Positions 30,994 to 40,307 of a stretch of 64,000 nt of DNA are shown in pieces; the first letter of the stretch is position 1, and each line of letters begins with the position of its first letter. The stretch comes from Candidatus Anammoximicrobium sp. (lineage in GTDB: Bacteria > Planctomycetota > Planctomycetia > Pirellulales > Pirellulaceae). Where the stretch lies: the NCBI GenBank assembly GCA_012515235.1, contig JAAYYU010000027.1, forward strand, positions 1 to 64,000, read 5' to 3'. Under the pieces are notes generated by a model that searched no databases, was not told the DNA's origin, and was given only the letters and a program-made list of their open reading frames with translations. A program made the position numbers and the translations under genes.

Positions 30994-31653
30994 ATGAGTG
31001 AAACGCTGTTGGCTCCGACCTTCCTGTTCCGGTTCTCCGTTGGCTGTCGGCGCTTCGAGCCGTTGTGGCCGGTCAAGGGCGCGGAACTTGGCCCGGAGTA
31101 TGCCTTGCCCAGTTTCGGCGAGTTGGAGGGCCGGCCCAAGTTCGCCGACGTGCGGGCGGCCTGGAGCCCGGAAGGGTTGCTCTTGACGGTGCGGGTCGCG
31201 GGCAAGCGACAGCACGTCTGGTGCCGTTCCTCGCGACTGGAGGACAGCGACGGGCTGCACGTCTGGATCGATACTCGCGACACGCACAACATCCATCGCG
31301 CCAGCCGCTTCTGCCATCGCTTCGCGCTGCTGCCCGCTGGCGGCGGGACGGCGGAGGCGCAGCCCGTCGCGCGGCTGCTGACCATCAACCGTGCCCGCGA
31401 GAACCCGAAGTCGGTGGCGGACGCGGCGCTCGGCATCCGAGCCCAGGTCCGCTCCGGGGGATACGCCTTGCAGGCGCACCTGCCGGCCGCCGCGCTGACC
31501 GGCTTTGACCCGCTGGAGCATCCGCGGCTGGGCTTCAGCTATGCGGTAATCGATCGGGAACTGGGCTGGCAGACGTTCACACTGGGTCCCGAGTTTCCGA
31601 TCGACGAGGATCCCAGTCTTTGGGGCAGCCTGGAGTTGGTGGGCCCGTCATGA
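30994..31653 (+). CDS. CBM9/DOMON-like beta-sandwich protein of unknown function
   Basis: 219 residues, no signal peptide or membrane segment. The body resembles the carbohydrate-binding family 9 / DOMON sandwich. After a PKFADVRAAW strand comes LLLTVRVAGK (residues about 61-72), then a DSDGLHVWIDTRDT stretch typical of the ligand-facing edge, and a C-terminal LGFSYAVIDRE strand followed by W-G-S-L-E-L. Many extracellular CBM9-like modules end in this way, but here the domain stands alone and appears cytoplasmic. Start ATG has GAGG about seven bases upstream. It is transcribed away from the giant gene and its stop codon overlaps the glpD stop in the tail-to-tail sequence TCATGA. Function and ligand are unknown. 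Confidence 0.7.
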   Translation: MSETLLAPTFLFRFSVGCRRFEPLWPVKGAELGPEYALPSFGELEGRPKFADVRAAWSPEGLLLTVRVAGKRQHVWCRSSRLEDSDGLHVWIDTRDTHNIHRASRFCHRFALLPAGGGTAEAQPVARLLTINRARENPKSVADAALGIRAQVRSGGYALQAHLPAAALTGFDPLEHPRLGFSYAVIDRELGWQTFTLGPEFPIDEDPSLWGSLELVGPS

Positions 31654-33315
31654 GACGGTTTTGCCAAAGTGGTCGTGCAGCCGCTGACACGTTGCCGCCA
31701 CTTGTTGCGAAACGTCAGCTGCCGCCAGCAGGCCCGCCTCGACCAGCAGTCCTGCCAGATCCCGCAGCGTCGCTTGCGACAAGCCCGGATCGTACAGCAG
31801 CATCAGGCGGCGTTCGACCAGGTCGTCCAGCGTCGCGGTCCACTCCCGTCGGATGACCCAGCGCACCAGGGGCCGCGGCAAGTGCGTGCCGGCCACCGTG
31901 TCGCCGGGCAGTCCATCCAGTTCTGCCAGCACCGTTCCGGCGCGGCTGCCGTACAAAGCCCAGATCGCCCGGACGCTTTCCGGCGGCAAGCCGAAGCGGC
32001 CGCCCAGTCGCTGCCACTCGCCCTGCAAGTCCGTCTCCGCCGCCGGGTACGAATCGCCGCCGGGAATCGGACGCTCGCGGGAATTCGCCAGGACAGGCCG
32101 CCCCAGCCGTTTCAAAATCGTGGCCGCCGACTCTTCCGCCAGCGAACGGCAGGTCGTCAGTTTTCCGCCGACGATCGAGTACAGCGGCACGCCGCTGCCC
32201 AGGTGCGCCTCCATCCAGTGCCGCCGGGTGACCGAGGCCGGCGTGGCGCCGCCCGTTTGCGGCAGCGGCCGGACGCCGGAATAGTGCAGGTGGATGTCGT
32301 CGCGCGTCAACGCGATCTGCGGAAACAGCTGGCGGACGACGCCGACCAGATACTCCAATTCGGCGTCGGAGGCTACGGCTTCCCCCGGATCGCCGTGGTA
32401 GGGCAAGTCGGTCGTGCCCACCAGCGTGCCCCGGTCCCACGGCAGGACGAACACCGGCCGGCCGTCTTCCGCTTCCGCGTACACGCCTTGCCCGCCCAGC
32501 GCTTCGGCCAGCGCCCGGTGGAAGGTCAGAAAGTGGCTGCCTTGGGTGCCGCCGATCAGTGGACGCGTGATGACGTCCAGCTGTGCCAGGGTCCGGTCGA
32601 CCCAAGCGCCGGTCGCGTTCACGAGGGCCGCCGGCTGGACGCTGCGCGCGGGCTCGCTGCCGCCGCCGCCCGCGGGGCGGATCTGCACCTGGTCGCGGAC
32701 CAGCTGCACCCGGTGGTACGTGTCCAGCGAAAACTCGACGCCCTGCTGCTCGGCCAGCGTCCGGGCGTCTTCCGCCAGAGCCACCACGAACCGCTCCGGA
32801 TACAGGATCTGCGCATCCCAATACGTACACAGCCAGCGGTAGCGGTTGGGGTCGACGGGCACCGAACCCGCCGCGCCGACCCGCGCGGCCGCATGACGGG
32901 GCAGATGCAAGTCGCGGGCGTACAGATCGTAGAAGCCCAGCCCGGCACGCACCAGCCACAAACCGCGCTCGGCCGCCGCCGCCTGCCCGCCCAAGAACCG
33001 CCGGATGGACGACAGCCAACCGCCGCTGCGCTTGCCGACCGGAATCGCCAACTGCAGCGGACGGACGTAGTGCGGTGCCAGTCGCAGCAGCCGGTTCCGC
33101 TCTTCCAGCGATTCGCGGACCAGGGAAAACTCGCCGTACTCCAGATACCGCAGCCCGCCGTGGATCAGCCGTGAAGAATAGGCCGTCGTGCCGTACGCCA
33201 GGTCGGCCGTGTCCACCAGGATCACGGGAACGCGGTTCAGCACCAGTTCGCGAGCCAGCGCCGCGCCGTTGATGCCTGCACCCAGAATGACCACGGGTCG
33301 CTCAGTCGCCGTCAT
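31648..33315 (-). CDS. glpD: FAD-dependent glycerol-3-phosphate dehydrogenase
   Basis: 555 residues, the usual length of aerobic GlpD, which oxidises glycerol 3-phosphate to dihydroxyacetone phosphate and passes electrons to quinone. An N-terminal FAD-binding Rossmann motif GAGINGAALARE lies at residues 11-22, followed by the GlpD-type YGTTAYSSRLIHGGLRYLE segment. A mid-protein VNATGAWVD motif is typical of the DAO superfamily. The last 130 residues form the helical DAO C-terminal domain. GAGGTG sits five bases before the ATG. No glycerol kinase or facilitator lies beside it, so it is a solitary gene. A perfect palindrome just upstream (33361-33372) may be its operator. Confidence 0.9.
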   Translation of the reverse strand: MTATERPVVILGAGINGAALARELVLNRVPVILVDTADLAYGTTAYSSRLIHGGLRYLEYGEFSLVRESLEERNRLLRLAPHYVRPLQLAIPVGKRSGGWLSSIRRFLGGQAAAAERGLWLVRAGLGFYDLYARDLHLPRHAAARVGAAGSVPVDPNRYRWLCTYWDAQILYPERFVVALAEDARTLAEQQGVEFSLDTYHRVQLVRDQVQIRPAGGGGSEPARSVQPAALVNATGAWVDRTLAQLDVITRPLIGGTQGSHFLTFHRALAEALGGQGVYAEAEDGRPVFVLPWDRGTLVGTTDLPYHGDPGEAVASDAELEYLVGVVRQLFPQIALTRDDIHLHYSGVRPLPQTGGATPASVTRRHWMEAHLGSGVPLYSIVGGKLTTCRSLAEESAATILKRLGRPVLANSRERPIPGGDSYPAAETDLQGEWQRLGGRFGLPPESVRAIWALYGSRAGTVLAELDGLPGDTVAGTHLPRPLVRWVIRREWTATLDDLVERRLMLLYDPGLSQATLRDLAGLLVEAGLLAAADVSQQVAATCQRLHDHFGKTVS

Positions 33316-33360
33316 CGGAACACCTCGTCGCCACGAAAGGAATCAACCCCTACCCTTTTT

Positions 33361-33372
33361 CCCAACGTTGGG
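33361..33372. promoter_or_regulatory. Perfect 12-bp palindrome between glpD and the divergent GH42-like gene
   Basis: CCCAACGTTGGG lies 46 bases upstream of the glpD start, in the 181-bp divergent intergenic region. A perfect two-fold symmetric site of this size could bind a dimeric repressor. No regulator gene is adjacent. Confidence 0.35.
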
Positions 33373-33431
33373 CGGCCAATGCAAGCCGGCAGCAGAGAAT
33401 CCGCCGCGTCCGTCCGGGCGCCGAGGCATGA

Positions 33432-33460
33432 TTGCCGCTCACGCTGCGGAGCGGTATAAC
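33432..33460 (+). promoter_or_regulatory. Candidate sigma-70 promoter of the GH42-like gene
   Basis: TTGCCG (33432-33437) and TATAAC (33455-33460) are separated by exactly 17 bases, 36 bases upstream of the chosen ATG at 33497. The fit supports starting the gene at 33497 rather than further upstream. Confidence 0.55.
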
Positions 33461-33496
33461 CGTGTTCCGGGGTCAACCACGGAAAAGAGGTCGCAC

Positions 33497-35470
33497 ATGA
33501 ATCGGACGATTGTTCGGCAGGACGGTGGCGATCGGGCCGGGCGGTGGACGCCGCGATTCGAATCGGTCCGAAGGCTGCGCCGGTCGCTCGCGTGGACGGG
33601 TCCGCTGCTGCTGGCCGCGGCCTGGTGCGGCGCCGCGGAACCCGAGCGCTGGTTCGGCTTCAACACCTACGCTCCCAACGCGGAAACGCTGCGGAAGTTT
33701 GCCGAGGCCGGCGTGAACACGGTGGTTTGCTTTCCCGCCAACGTGTTGAGTTCGACGGGCGCGCCGTACAACAGCGCCTATCCGCCGATCTGGCTCGGAC
33801 CGGGGCAGTACGATTTCGAGTGTTTGGACAAGCAGATCGCCGACAAGCTGGCCGTGAATCCCAAAGCCAAGTTCATCTTCTTTATCGACCTGAACACGCC
33901 CGCCTGGTGGTGCCGAGTCCGCGGGGTGGGCGACAGTTTCAGCCAGTTGGGCCGGGTGGCGGCCAGCGACATGTGGCGGCGCGACACGCGCGAGTACCTG
34001 CACGCCGTGCTGCAGCATCTGGAATCGCGTCACCGGGAAGTGATTATCGCTTATTTCCTGGCCTGCGGCATGACCATCGAATGGCAAGATTTCCAGCGCG
34101 GCGAAGAAGGTGCGGTGCGCCGCGCGGCGTGGCGCCAGTGGATGATCGGGCGCGGCCATCCCGATCCCGTCGACATCCCGCCGGCGTCGGTGCGCGACCA
34201 CGTGTCGCACGGCCCGTTCCGCGATCCGGCCGCCGACGCCCTGGCCGTTCACTACTGGAAATTCTCGCACGAGCTGATCGGCAGCACGATCTTGTACTAC
34301 GCGGCCGCTGCCCAGGAGGTGATCAAGCATCGCGCGCCGCTGGGCCTGTGCTACGGTTACATCCTGGAGCACGGCCGGAACCGTTTGCTGTACGAAGGCC
34401 ATCTGGACTTCGACCGCGTCTATGCCTCGCCCGACTTGGATTGGTTCATCTCGCCAGGCTCGTACCACGACCGGCAGGTGGGCGGGGCCAGCGGATTCAT
34501 GGTCCCCATCAGTTCGATCCAGCATCACCGCAAGGGATTCCTGATGAGCATGGATCACCGCACGCCGTCGGCGCGGTCCGTTTCGCTGCTGGGCCGCGCC
34601 GTGCCGGGCCACGAGAGCGGCTTTCGCAACGAGGCGGACTGCATCGCCGGGCTGCGCCGCGAGTTTTCGCTGCGGCTGATCAGCGGGATTTCGACGTACT
34701 GGTTCGACCTGTTCGGCCATTGGTTCGAGGGCCAGGCCATCTTCGATTCGATCGCCCAGATGCGCACGTTGTGGGACCGCCTGGCCCAGCCGCGCGAGGA
34801 ATCGGCGGCCCAGGTGGCGGTGCTGGTGGACGCCGAGAGCATGTACTACCTGGACGGCCGGGCGGATTTCTACAACGATTTGCTGTTCAAGCAGCGCTAC
34901 GGACTGTACCGCATGGGCGCTCCGTTTGACGTGTTCTCGTTCGCCGATCTGCCGACGCTCGACCTGTCGCGCTACAAACTCGTGCTCTTGCCCAATCTGT
35001 TCGTGGTCGACGCCCAGCGCCGCGAGCTGTTGCGGAAGCAGGTTTGCACGGAGGGCAGAACGGTCGTCTGGGTCTACGCGCCGGGGATCATCGCGGACGG
35101 GAAGTACGACCCCAGCCAGGTCGAAGCGCTGACCGGCATTCCCTGGGAGACCCCGGAACTGACCTCGCGTCCGAGGGACGGCTGGCGGTCGGTGTTTTCG
35201 CCCCAGCCCAACCTGTCCGCCGCCGTCTTGCGCCGGCTGGCCCGCGAGGCGGGCGTCCACATTTACAGCGAGGCCGAGGAACCGCTGTACGCCAACCGGC
35301 GGCTGATCGCCCTGCACACGATCGCGGGCGGCCCGCGGACCGTGGTCCTGCCCCGCCGTTGCCGCCGCGTGACCGAAGTGTTCAGCGAGCGCGTGGTGGC
35401 GGAAAATACCGACCGCTTTGAGGATCACCTGACCGCGCCCTGCACCGTGCTGTACCAACTCGAGGAGTGA
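33497..35470 (+). CDS. Exported GH42-like (beta-galactosidase-like) glycoside hydrolase
   Basis: 657 residues from ATG 33497. A basic N-terminus is followed by a hydrophobic stretch and an AAAWCGAAEPE cleavage-like region near residue 45. The first half looks like a TIM barrel: FGFNTYAPN and AGVNTVV early, VIIAYFLACG with a following Glu, and a later SPGSYHDRQVGG segment. The second half has VAVLVDAESMYYL and YKLVLLPNLFVVD with LRKQV, resembling the flavodoxin-like trimerisation domain of GH42. Catalytic glutamates cannot be assigned with certainty and the substrate is unknown. An upstream in-frame extension to 33188 was not used because it would overlap glpD and the promoter. A phosphoesterase gene follows after 40 bases, suggesting co-transcription. 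Confidence 0.65.
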   Translation: MNRTIVRQDGGDRAGRWTPRFESVRRLRRSLAWTGPLLLAAAWCGAAEPERWFGFNTYAPNAETLRKFAEAGVNTVVCFPANVLSSTGAPYNSAYPPIWLGPGQYDFECLDKQIADKLAVNPKAKFIFFIDLNTPAWWCRVRGVGDSFSQLGRVAASDMWRRDTREYLHAVLQHLESRHREVIIAYFLACGMTIEWQDFQRGEEGAVRRAAWRQWMIGRGHPDPVDIPPASVRDHVSHGPFRDPAADALAVHYWKFSHELIGSTILYYAAAAQEVIKHRAPLGLCYGYILEHGRNRLLYEGHLDFDRVYASPDLDWFISPGSYHDRQVGGASGFMVPISSIQHHRKGFLMSMDHRTPSARSVSLLGRAVPGHESGFRNEADCIAGLRREFSLRLISGISTYWFDLFGHWFEGQAIFDSIAQMRTLWDRLAQPREESAAQVAVLVDAESMYYLDGRADFYNDLLFKQRYGLYRMGAPFDVFSFADLPTLDLSRYKLVLLPNLFVVDAQRRELLRKQVCTEGRTVVWVYAPGIIADGKYDPSQVEALTGIPWETPELTSRPRDGWRSVFSPQPNLSAAVLRRLAREAGVHIYSEAEEPLYANRRLIALHTIAGGPRTVVLPRRCRRVTEVFSERVVAENTDRFEDHLTAPCTVLYQLEE

Positions 35471-35510
35471 ATCATCTTGAATCCGGTCACGTTTGGGGGG
35501 CTTGCCTGAG

Positions 35511-36539
35511 ATGTCTCCAGCCCGTTTTCCCCTGTTCGCCTGGTGCGCGTTGTGGCTGTCGGCCGCCGGTTGCGGCGTGGTGGCGTCGTCGGCCACGGCC
35601 GCCGAGGCGACGCGGCAGGAGGGCTCGGATCCATCGCCGCTGTGGACGTTTGCCTGGGTGACGGACATGCACCTGGACGCCTCGCGGCGAGCATACCTGG
35701 CCGAGGCGTTTCGGCAACTGCGCACCGAATGGAAGCCGCATTTCGTCCTGGTGACCGGCGACAACAACGCGCACCCGGCTCCGCCCCGCGATCCGGCCCG
35801 GCCCGAATCGCTGGGCGTGCGCCGTCAGCGGTTCCTCCGCGCGTTCCTGGACGAGCACCTCCAACTGCCCTCTGCGATCATCCCCGGCGACAATTGGCCG
35901 CAGGACTTCGACGCCGTCTTCGGTCCGAAGCAATACAGCTTTGACTGCGGCGGGCTGCACTTTTTGCTGCTGGCGCCGGACCGGATCTGCCACGGGTCCA
36001 AGCTCGAAGGGCTCTCGGCGTTCGATCCGCCCACGCGGGCGTGGATCGCCGACGACTTGGCGCGTCATCGCCAGCGGCCGACGATCGTGGCGATTCACGA
36101 ACCGATCTACCCGCCCACGTTTCTGGACGCCCGGCCGCTGCACACGATCGTCGCCCGTCATCCGCATGTCGTGGCGGTGCTGCAAGGCCATTTGCACCGC
36201 GACCTGGATTATCGCTCGCGGACCACCGCGTACCTGGTAGGACCGTCCCTGGGGATGCCGCCGACGCAGGCTTTGAAGCTGGTCGACGTCCATGCGGATC
36301 GCCTCGTCCTGAAGACCCTGGCGTACCACGGAGCCAACGGCCGGTTCGAGTTGCTCGACCGCCGCCAGACGGTGGAGATTGCCGAGTCCTTGCGCGGCGG
36401 GCTGGCGGTTCCGGCGGGCCGCTTCGAGATGGCCAACTACGACGCCTTGCCGGCCCGTCCCCTGATCCAAGACCCGCAACTGTCCCTCCGCCTCGGCGAG
36501 ATGCTGCGGAACGCCGCCGGATTTTTCCTGCCGCCTTAG
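35511..36539 (+). CDS. Secreted calcineurin-like metallophosphoesterase
   Basis: 342 residues from ATG 35511. A hydrophobic signal segment ends near ATAAEA (residues about 6-31) and includes a Cys that could be a poor lipobox. Metal-binding motifs appear in family order: D-M-H in FAWVTDMHLD, LVTGDN, a second PGDN, H in AIHEP, and GHLH in LQGHLH. The usual GNH(D/E) motif is replaced by PGDN, so one metal ligand may be changed. It sits 40 bases after the GH42-like gene and before the large PVC dehydrogenase, all on the same strand. The likely role is extracytoplasmic phosphoester hydrolysis; the substrate is unknown. Confidence 0.75.
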   Translation: MSPARFPLFAWCALWLSAAGCGVVASSATAAEATRQEGSDPSPLWTFAWVTDMHLDASRRAYLAEAFRQLRTEWKPHFVLVTGDNNAHPAPPRDPARPESLGVRRQRFLRAFLDEHLQLPSAIIPGDNWPQDFDAVFGPKQYSFDCGGLHFLLLAPDRICHGSKLEGLSAFDPPTRAWIADDLARHRQRPTIVAIHEPIYPPTFLDARPLHTIVARHPHVVAVLQGHLHRDLDYRSRTTAYLVGPSLGMPPTQALKLVDVHADRLVLKTLAYHGANGRFELLDRRQTVEIAESLRGGLAVPAGRFEMANYDALPARPLIQDPQLSLRLGEMLRNAAGFFLPP

Positions 36540-36638
36540 TAAGGTTAACAAGACAGCAGCGGAATGGCTGCGAATTCCTTCGCCCAGCATTCCGATCCGA
36601 GAACGGCCGTCGCGAGAACGGCGCCAGGAACCCATCCC

Positions 36639-39600
36639 ATGAAACGATTGCTTTTCTGGGTTACGGTCTGCGTCCTCACGAACCTCTCATCGTACTCCGC
36701 GGGCAGGGTCGCGGCGGCCGAAATTCAGTTGGCCAGCGACGCGCCGGGGCCATTGGCGCCGGACGAGAGCCGGAAGCGGTTTCAACTGGCGCCGGGGTTC
36801 CGAATCGAGCTGGTCGCGGCCGAACCGCACGTGGCCGATCCCGTGGCGATGGACTTCGACGCCCGCGGTCGGATCTTCGTCTGCGAGCTCCACGGTTACA
36901 ACCTGGAGGGCTACCTGGACGTCCAGGAGTTGAACAAGACGGGCGTGCTGGACACGGCCGTACGCCGCATTCCGGCCAATCCCGAGGCGATCAAGCGGGC
37001 GGAAGAGGAGCAATACGGGACGGTCAAGCTGCTGGAGGACACGGACGGCGACGGGCGCGTCGACCGCAGCCACGTGTGGGCGGATCGCTTGCCGGCCTGC
37101 TACGGCGTCGTGGCAGCCCGCGACGGCGTGATTGCGCTGTGCGCGCCGGACATCATCTTTCTGGCAGACCGCGACGGCGACGGCCTGGCCGAAGTGCGCC
37201 AGACGCTGTTCTCCGGCTTCGGACTGTACGACATGTGGTCGCGGATCAGCAACCCGCGGCGGGGCGTGGACAACTGGATCTACGCCGCCAACGGGATCAA
37301 CAGCGGCGGGACGATCCGCGGCCCGCACCTGCCGGGCGAAGTGAAGATCCCGGCGACCAGCTTCCGCTTCAAGGCGGACGGCAGTGCGCTGGAGCCGACC
37401 AGCGGCAGTGCCAGCGGCTTCGGCCTGGCCATCGACGACTGGGGCGACCGCTTCCTGGTCACTAACCAGCAACACGCCTTGTTCGTCGCCCCGTTGGCCT
37501 ATCACTATCTGGCGCGCAATCCGTACTACGCCGCGCCCAACCTGGTGCTGAACATCTCCAGCTACGGCCATCCCGCGCGCGTGTATCCGACCAGCCAGCC
37601 GGACCCGTGGCGGTTGGCGCGCAGCCAGGACCCGGCCTGGGTCAAGTTCTACGGCGCGGCCGAAGCGACGGCTAATGGCTTCTTTACGGCCGCCAGCGGA
37701 CAAGCGATCTATCGGGCCGACGCGTTTCCGCCTGAGTTCTGGGGCAATCACTTCAGCGTCGACAACGCCCAGAACATGGTGCATCGCTGCGTGCTGGAGC
37801 CGCAGGGGGTGATCTACCAAGCGCGGCGTCCGCAGGCCGACGAAACCACGGAGTTCCTCATGACGGCCGAGCAATGGTTCCGGCCCGTGAACCTGACGAC
37901 GGGGCCGGACGGCGCGCTGTACGTGGTGGACATGTACCGGGCGATCATCGAGGACTACTCGGCCATCCCGCGGTACCTGCAGCAGTTGTACATCCAGTCC
38001 CTGATCGCCGGCAGCGACCGGGGGCGGATCTGGAAGATCGTCGCCGACAGGGCTCCGCCGCCGCGCAAGATGGCCCTTGCCGAGGCAACTGCGGACGAAC
38101 TGGTCGCCGCGTTGGCCAGTCCCAACGCCTGCTGGCGCGAGACGGCCCAGCGGCTGCTGGTGGAACGCGGCGAGCGAAGCGTCGAGAAACAACTGATTGA
38201 GCTGGCAACCGCTGGCGGCACGCCGCAGGCCCGCTTGCACGCGCTGTACACGCTGGACGGCTTGTCGGCCCTCACGCCGCAGACCGTGCGGCAAGCGTTG
38301 GGCGACGGGCACTTCGCCGTCCGCACGCACGCGTTGGTCCTGTCCGAACGCTGGCTGCAACAAGATACGGGATTATTCCAGACGGTGGCCGCATTGGCCG
38401 ACGATCCGCATCCGCGAGTCCGTTTGCAGGCCGCGCTGACGCTGGGCCAGTCGCGTTCGCCGGCCGCCGCCGCGGCCCTGGCCAAACTGGCCGCGGCCAG
38501 CGAAGGCGATGCGTGGCTGCAGGCCTCCATCCTCAGTTCCGCGGCGGAAACCGCGGCCGACTTGATGGTGGAGGTCGTGCGGCGCGCGGAGCGCGGAGGC
38601 TCCGTCCCGTCGCTGTTGCGCTCCTTGGTCTCGATCGTCGGCGCGCGGCACCGCAACGACGAGATCGGCCGCGCGTTGGCCGCGATCGGGGCGGTCCAGG
38701 GGACGGTTGCGGCCGAGTTGCAGTCGGCTTGCCTGGCGGGACTGGCCGAGGGCCTGAACCGCGGCAAGCCGGAGGTGCTGACGAACGCGGACGGTCAACG
38801 TTCGCTGCGCGCCCTGCTGGCCAACTCCGACGGCGACGTGCGGCAGTTGGCGTTCCAGGTTGCCAAGCTGGTCCGGCTGCAGGAAGCCCCGGAGATGAAA
38901 GCCGCCTTGGAGGCCGCCGCCAAGACCGCGTTGGACGACGACCGCCCGCTGGCGGAACGCGTCGCCGCCGTGGCCTTGTGGAAAGGCGCTCCGTTCGACG
39001 AACTTGCGGCGGTCGCCGCGAAGTTGCTGGAGCCGCGCCAACCGCTGGACGTGCAACTGGCCGCGGTCGAAGCCCTGGCGACGGCGGAAGACGTGCGGGC
39101 CGCCGACCTGCTGTTGCGGGACTGGCTGAGCAAGACCCCTAAAGTGCAAACGGCCGCGCTGGACGCCATCTTCCAGCGGCAGAACCGGCTGGCAAAACTG
39201 CTGGACGCCGTGCAGCAAGGCGCGGTGCCCTGGTACAGCCTGGACGCGGCCCGGCGCGAACAACTGCAGGACAACTCGGACGCCGAAATCCGCCGCCGCG
39301 CGCGCGACCTCTTGGCCACTCAGGGCGTGGCCAAGGACCGCCAAGAGGTGCTGGGCCGCTACACGGAAGCGCTGACGCTGCCCCGCGACGCGGGCCGCGG
39401 CGACGTGGTATTCCAGCGGCAGTGCGCCAAATGCCATCGCGTCAAGGAGCAGGGCTACGTCGTCGGTCCCGACTTGGCCAACACGATCCAACGCACCGAC
39501 GAGATGCTGGTCTCCGACGTGCTGGACCCCAGCAACCAGCTCACGGCCGGCTACAACAGCTACACGGTCGTGACGGAGGACGGCCGGATCTACACGGGCG

Positions 39601-40307
39601 TGCTGGCGGCGGAATCGGCCACGCACGTCACGCTCCGCCGCGAGGAGGGCAAGGAGGACACGATCCTGCGGAAGGACATCGACGAGATGGCCGCGTCGCG
39701 GACGTCGCTGATGCCGGAAAAAGTCGAGCAGGAAATCAAGCCGCAGGAGATGGTGGACCTGGTCGCCTACCTGCGGCAAGCGTTCGGCCCGCAGTTGCCG
39801 GCCCAGGTCCTATTGTTTGACGACGACCCGGCGTTCGCCGACTTGCTCCATGAAGGCGAAGGCCGCGCTACTCTCGAGACCGCCGACCGCTTTGCCGGCC
39901 AGGCGTCCCTGCGGATGTCGCCGCCGCAACGCTTTTCACTGCAGATTCCCGGCTGGCAGTACCGAATCGTCGAGCGCCCCGCGCCCGGCGAGTATCGCTA
40001 TCTGCGGTTTGCCTGGAAGTCGTGCGGCGGCACGGGCGTCATGATCGAGCTGGCCGGCGACGGCCAGTGGCCGCCGGCGGACAAGCCGCTCTGGCGGTAC
40101 TACAGCGGCCGGAACACCACGGGCTGGGCGGCCCGCCAGGCCGCCGCCGACGCGCCGCAGCAATGGGCCGAGGTCACCTGCGACCTGTGGAAGGACTTCG
40201 GCCCCTTCACGCTGACCGGCCTCGCCCCCACCGCGCTTGGCGGCGACGCCCTGTTCGACCGCATCGAACTGCTGCGGGAATTGCCGCCGGCCACGCCGAC
40301 CCCGTGA
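36639..40307 (+). CDS. PVC-type beta-propeller dehydrogenase with HEAT repeats and C-terminal heme-binding domain
   Basis: 1,222 residues from ATG 36639, with signal peptide (residues 1-27, ending SAGRVAAAE). Residues about 40-480 match the Pirellula/Verrucomicrobium membrane-bound dehydrogenase domain: FRIELVAAEP, VADPVAMDFD, a RISNPRRGVDNWIYAANG stretch, then VVDMYRAIIED. Residues about 490-900 are Ala/Leu-rich HEAT-like helices. Residues about 910-1045 are the Planctomycete heme-binding domain with CAKCH near residue 928 and PSNQLTAGYNSYTV and EDGRIYTG later. A further 175 residues follow the heme domain and look beta-rich. The family is taken to be periplasmic oxidoreductases; the substrate is unknown but probably a sugar or alcohol. 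Confidence 0.85.
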   Translation: MKRLLFWVTVCVLTNLSSYSAGRVAAAEIQLASDAPGPLAPDESRKRFQLAPGFRIELVAAEPHVADPVAMDFDARGRIFVCELHGYNLEGYLDVQELNKTGVLDTAVRRIPANPEAIKRAEEEQYGTVKLLEDTDGDGRVDRSHVWADRLPACYGVVAARDGVIALCAPDIIFLADRDGDGLAEVRQTLFSGFGLYDMWSRISNPRRGVDNWIYAANGINSGGTIRGPHLPGEVKIPATSFRFKADGSALEPTSGSASGFGLAIDDWGDRFLVTNQQHALFVAPLAYHYLARNPYYAAPNLVLNISSYGHPARVYPTSQPDPWRLARSQDPAWVKFYGAAEATANGFFTAASGQAIYRADAFPPEFWGNHFSVDNAQNMVHRCVLEPQGVIYQARRPQADETTEFLMTAEQWFRPVNLTTGPDGALYVVDMYRAIIEDYSAIPRYLQQLYIQSLIAGSDRGRIWKIVADRAPPPRKMALAEATADELVAALASPNACWRETAQRLLVERGERSVEKQLIELATAGGTPQARLHALYTLDGLSALTPQTVRQALGDGHFAVRTHALVLSERWLQQDTGLFQTVAALADDPHPRVRLQAALTLGQSRSPAAAAALAKLAAASEGDAWLQASILSSAAETAADLMVEVVRRAERGGSVPSLLRSLVSIVGARHRNDEIGRALAAIGAVQGTVAAELQSACLAGLAEGLNRGKPEVLTNADGQRSLRALLANSDGDVRQLAFQVAKLVRLQEAPEMKAALEAAAKTALDDDRPLAERVAAVALWKGAPFDELAAVAAKLLEPRQPLDVQLAAVEALATAEDVRAADLLLRDWLSKTPKVQTAALDAIFQRQNRLAKLLDAVQQGAVPWYSLDAARREQLQDNSDAEIRRRARDLLATQGVAKDRQEVLGRYTEALTLPRDAGRGDVVFQRQCAKCHRVKEQGYVVGPDLANTIQRTDEMLVSDVLDPSNQLTAGYNSYTVVTEDGRIYTGVLAAESATHVTLRREEGKEDTILRKDIDEMAASRTSLMPEKVEQEIKPQEMVDLVAYLRQAFGPQLPAQVLLFDDDPAFADLLHEGEGRATLETADRFAGQASLRMSPPQRFSLQIPGWQYRIVERPAPGEYRYLRFAWKSCGGTGVMIELAGDGQWPPADKPLWRYYSGRNTTGWAARQAAADAPQQWAEVTCDLWKDFGPFTLTGLAPTALGGDALFDRIELLRELPPATPTP

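Noticed and set aside
33473..35767. Minus-strand frame of 764 codons over the GH42-like gene
   Set aside because: It overlaps a gene with a good promoter and family features; the antisense product shows no domain or start signal.
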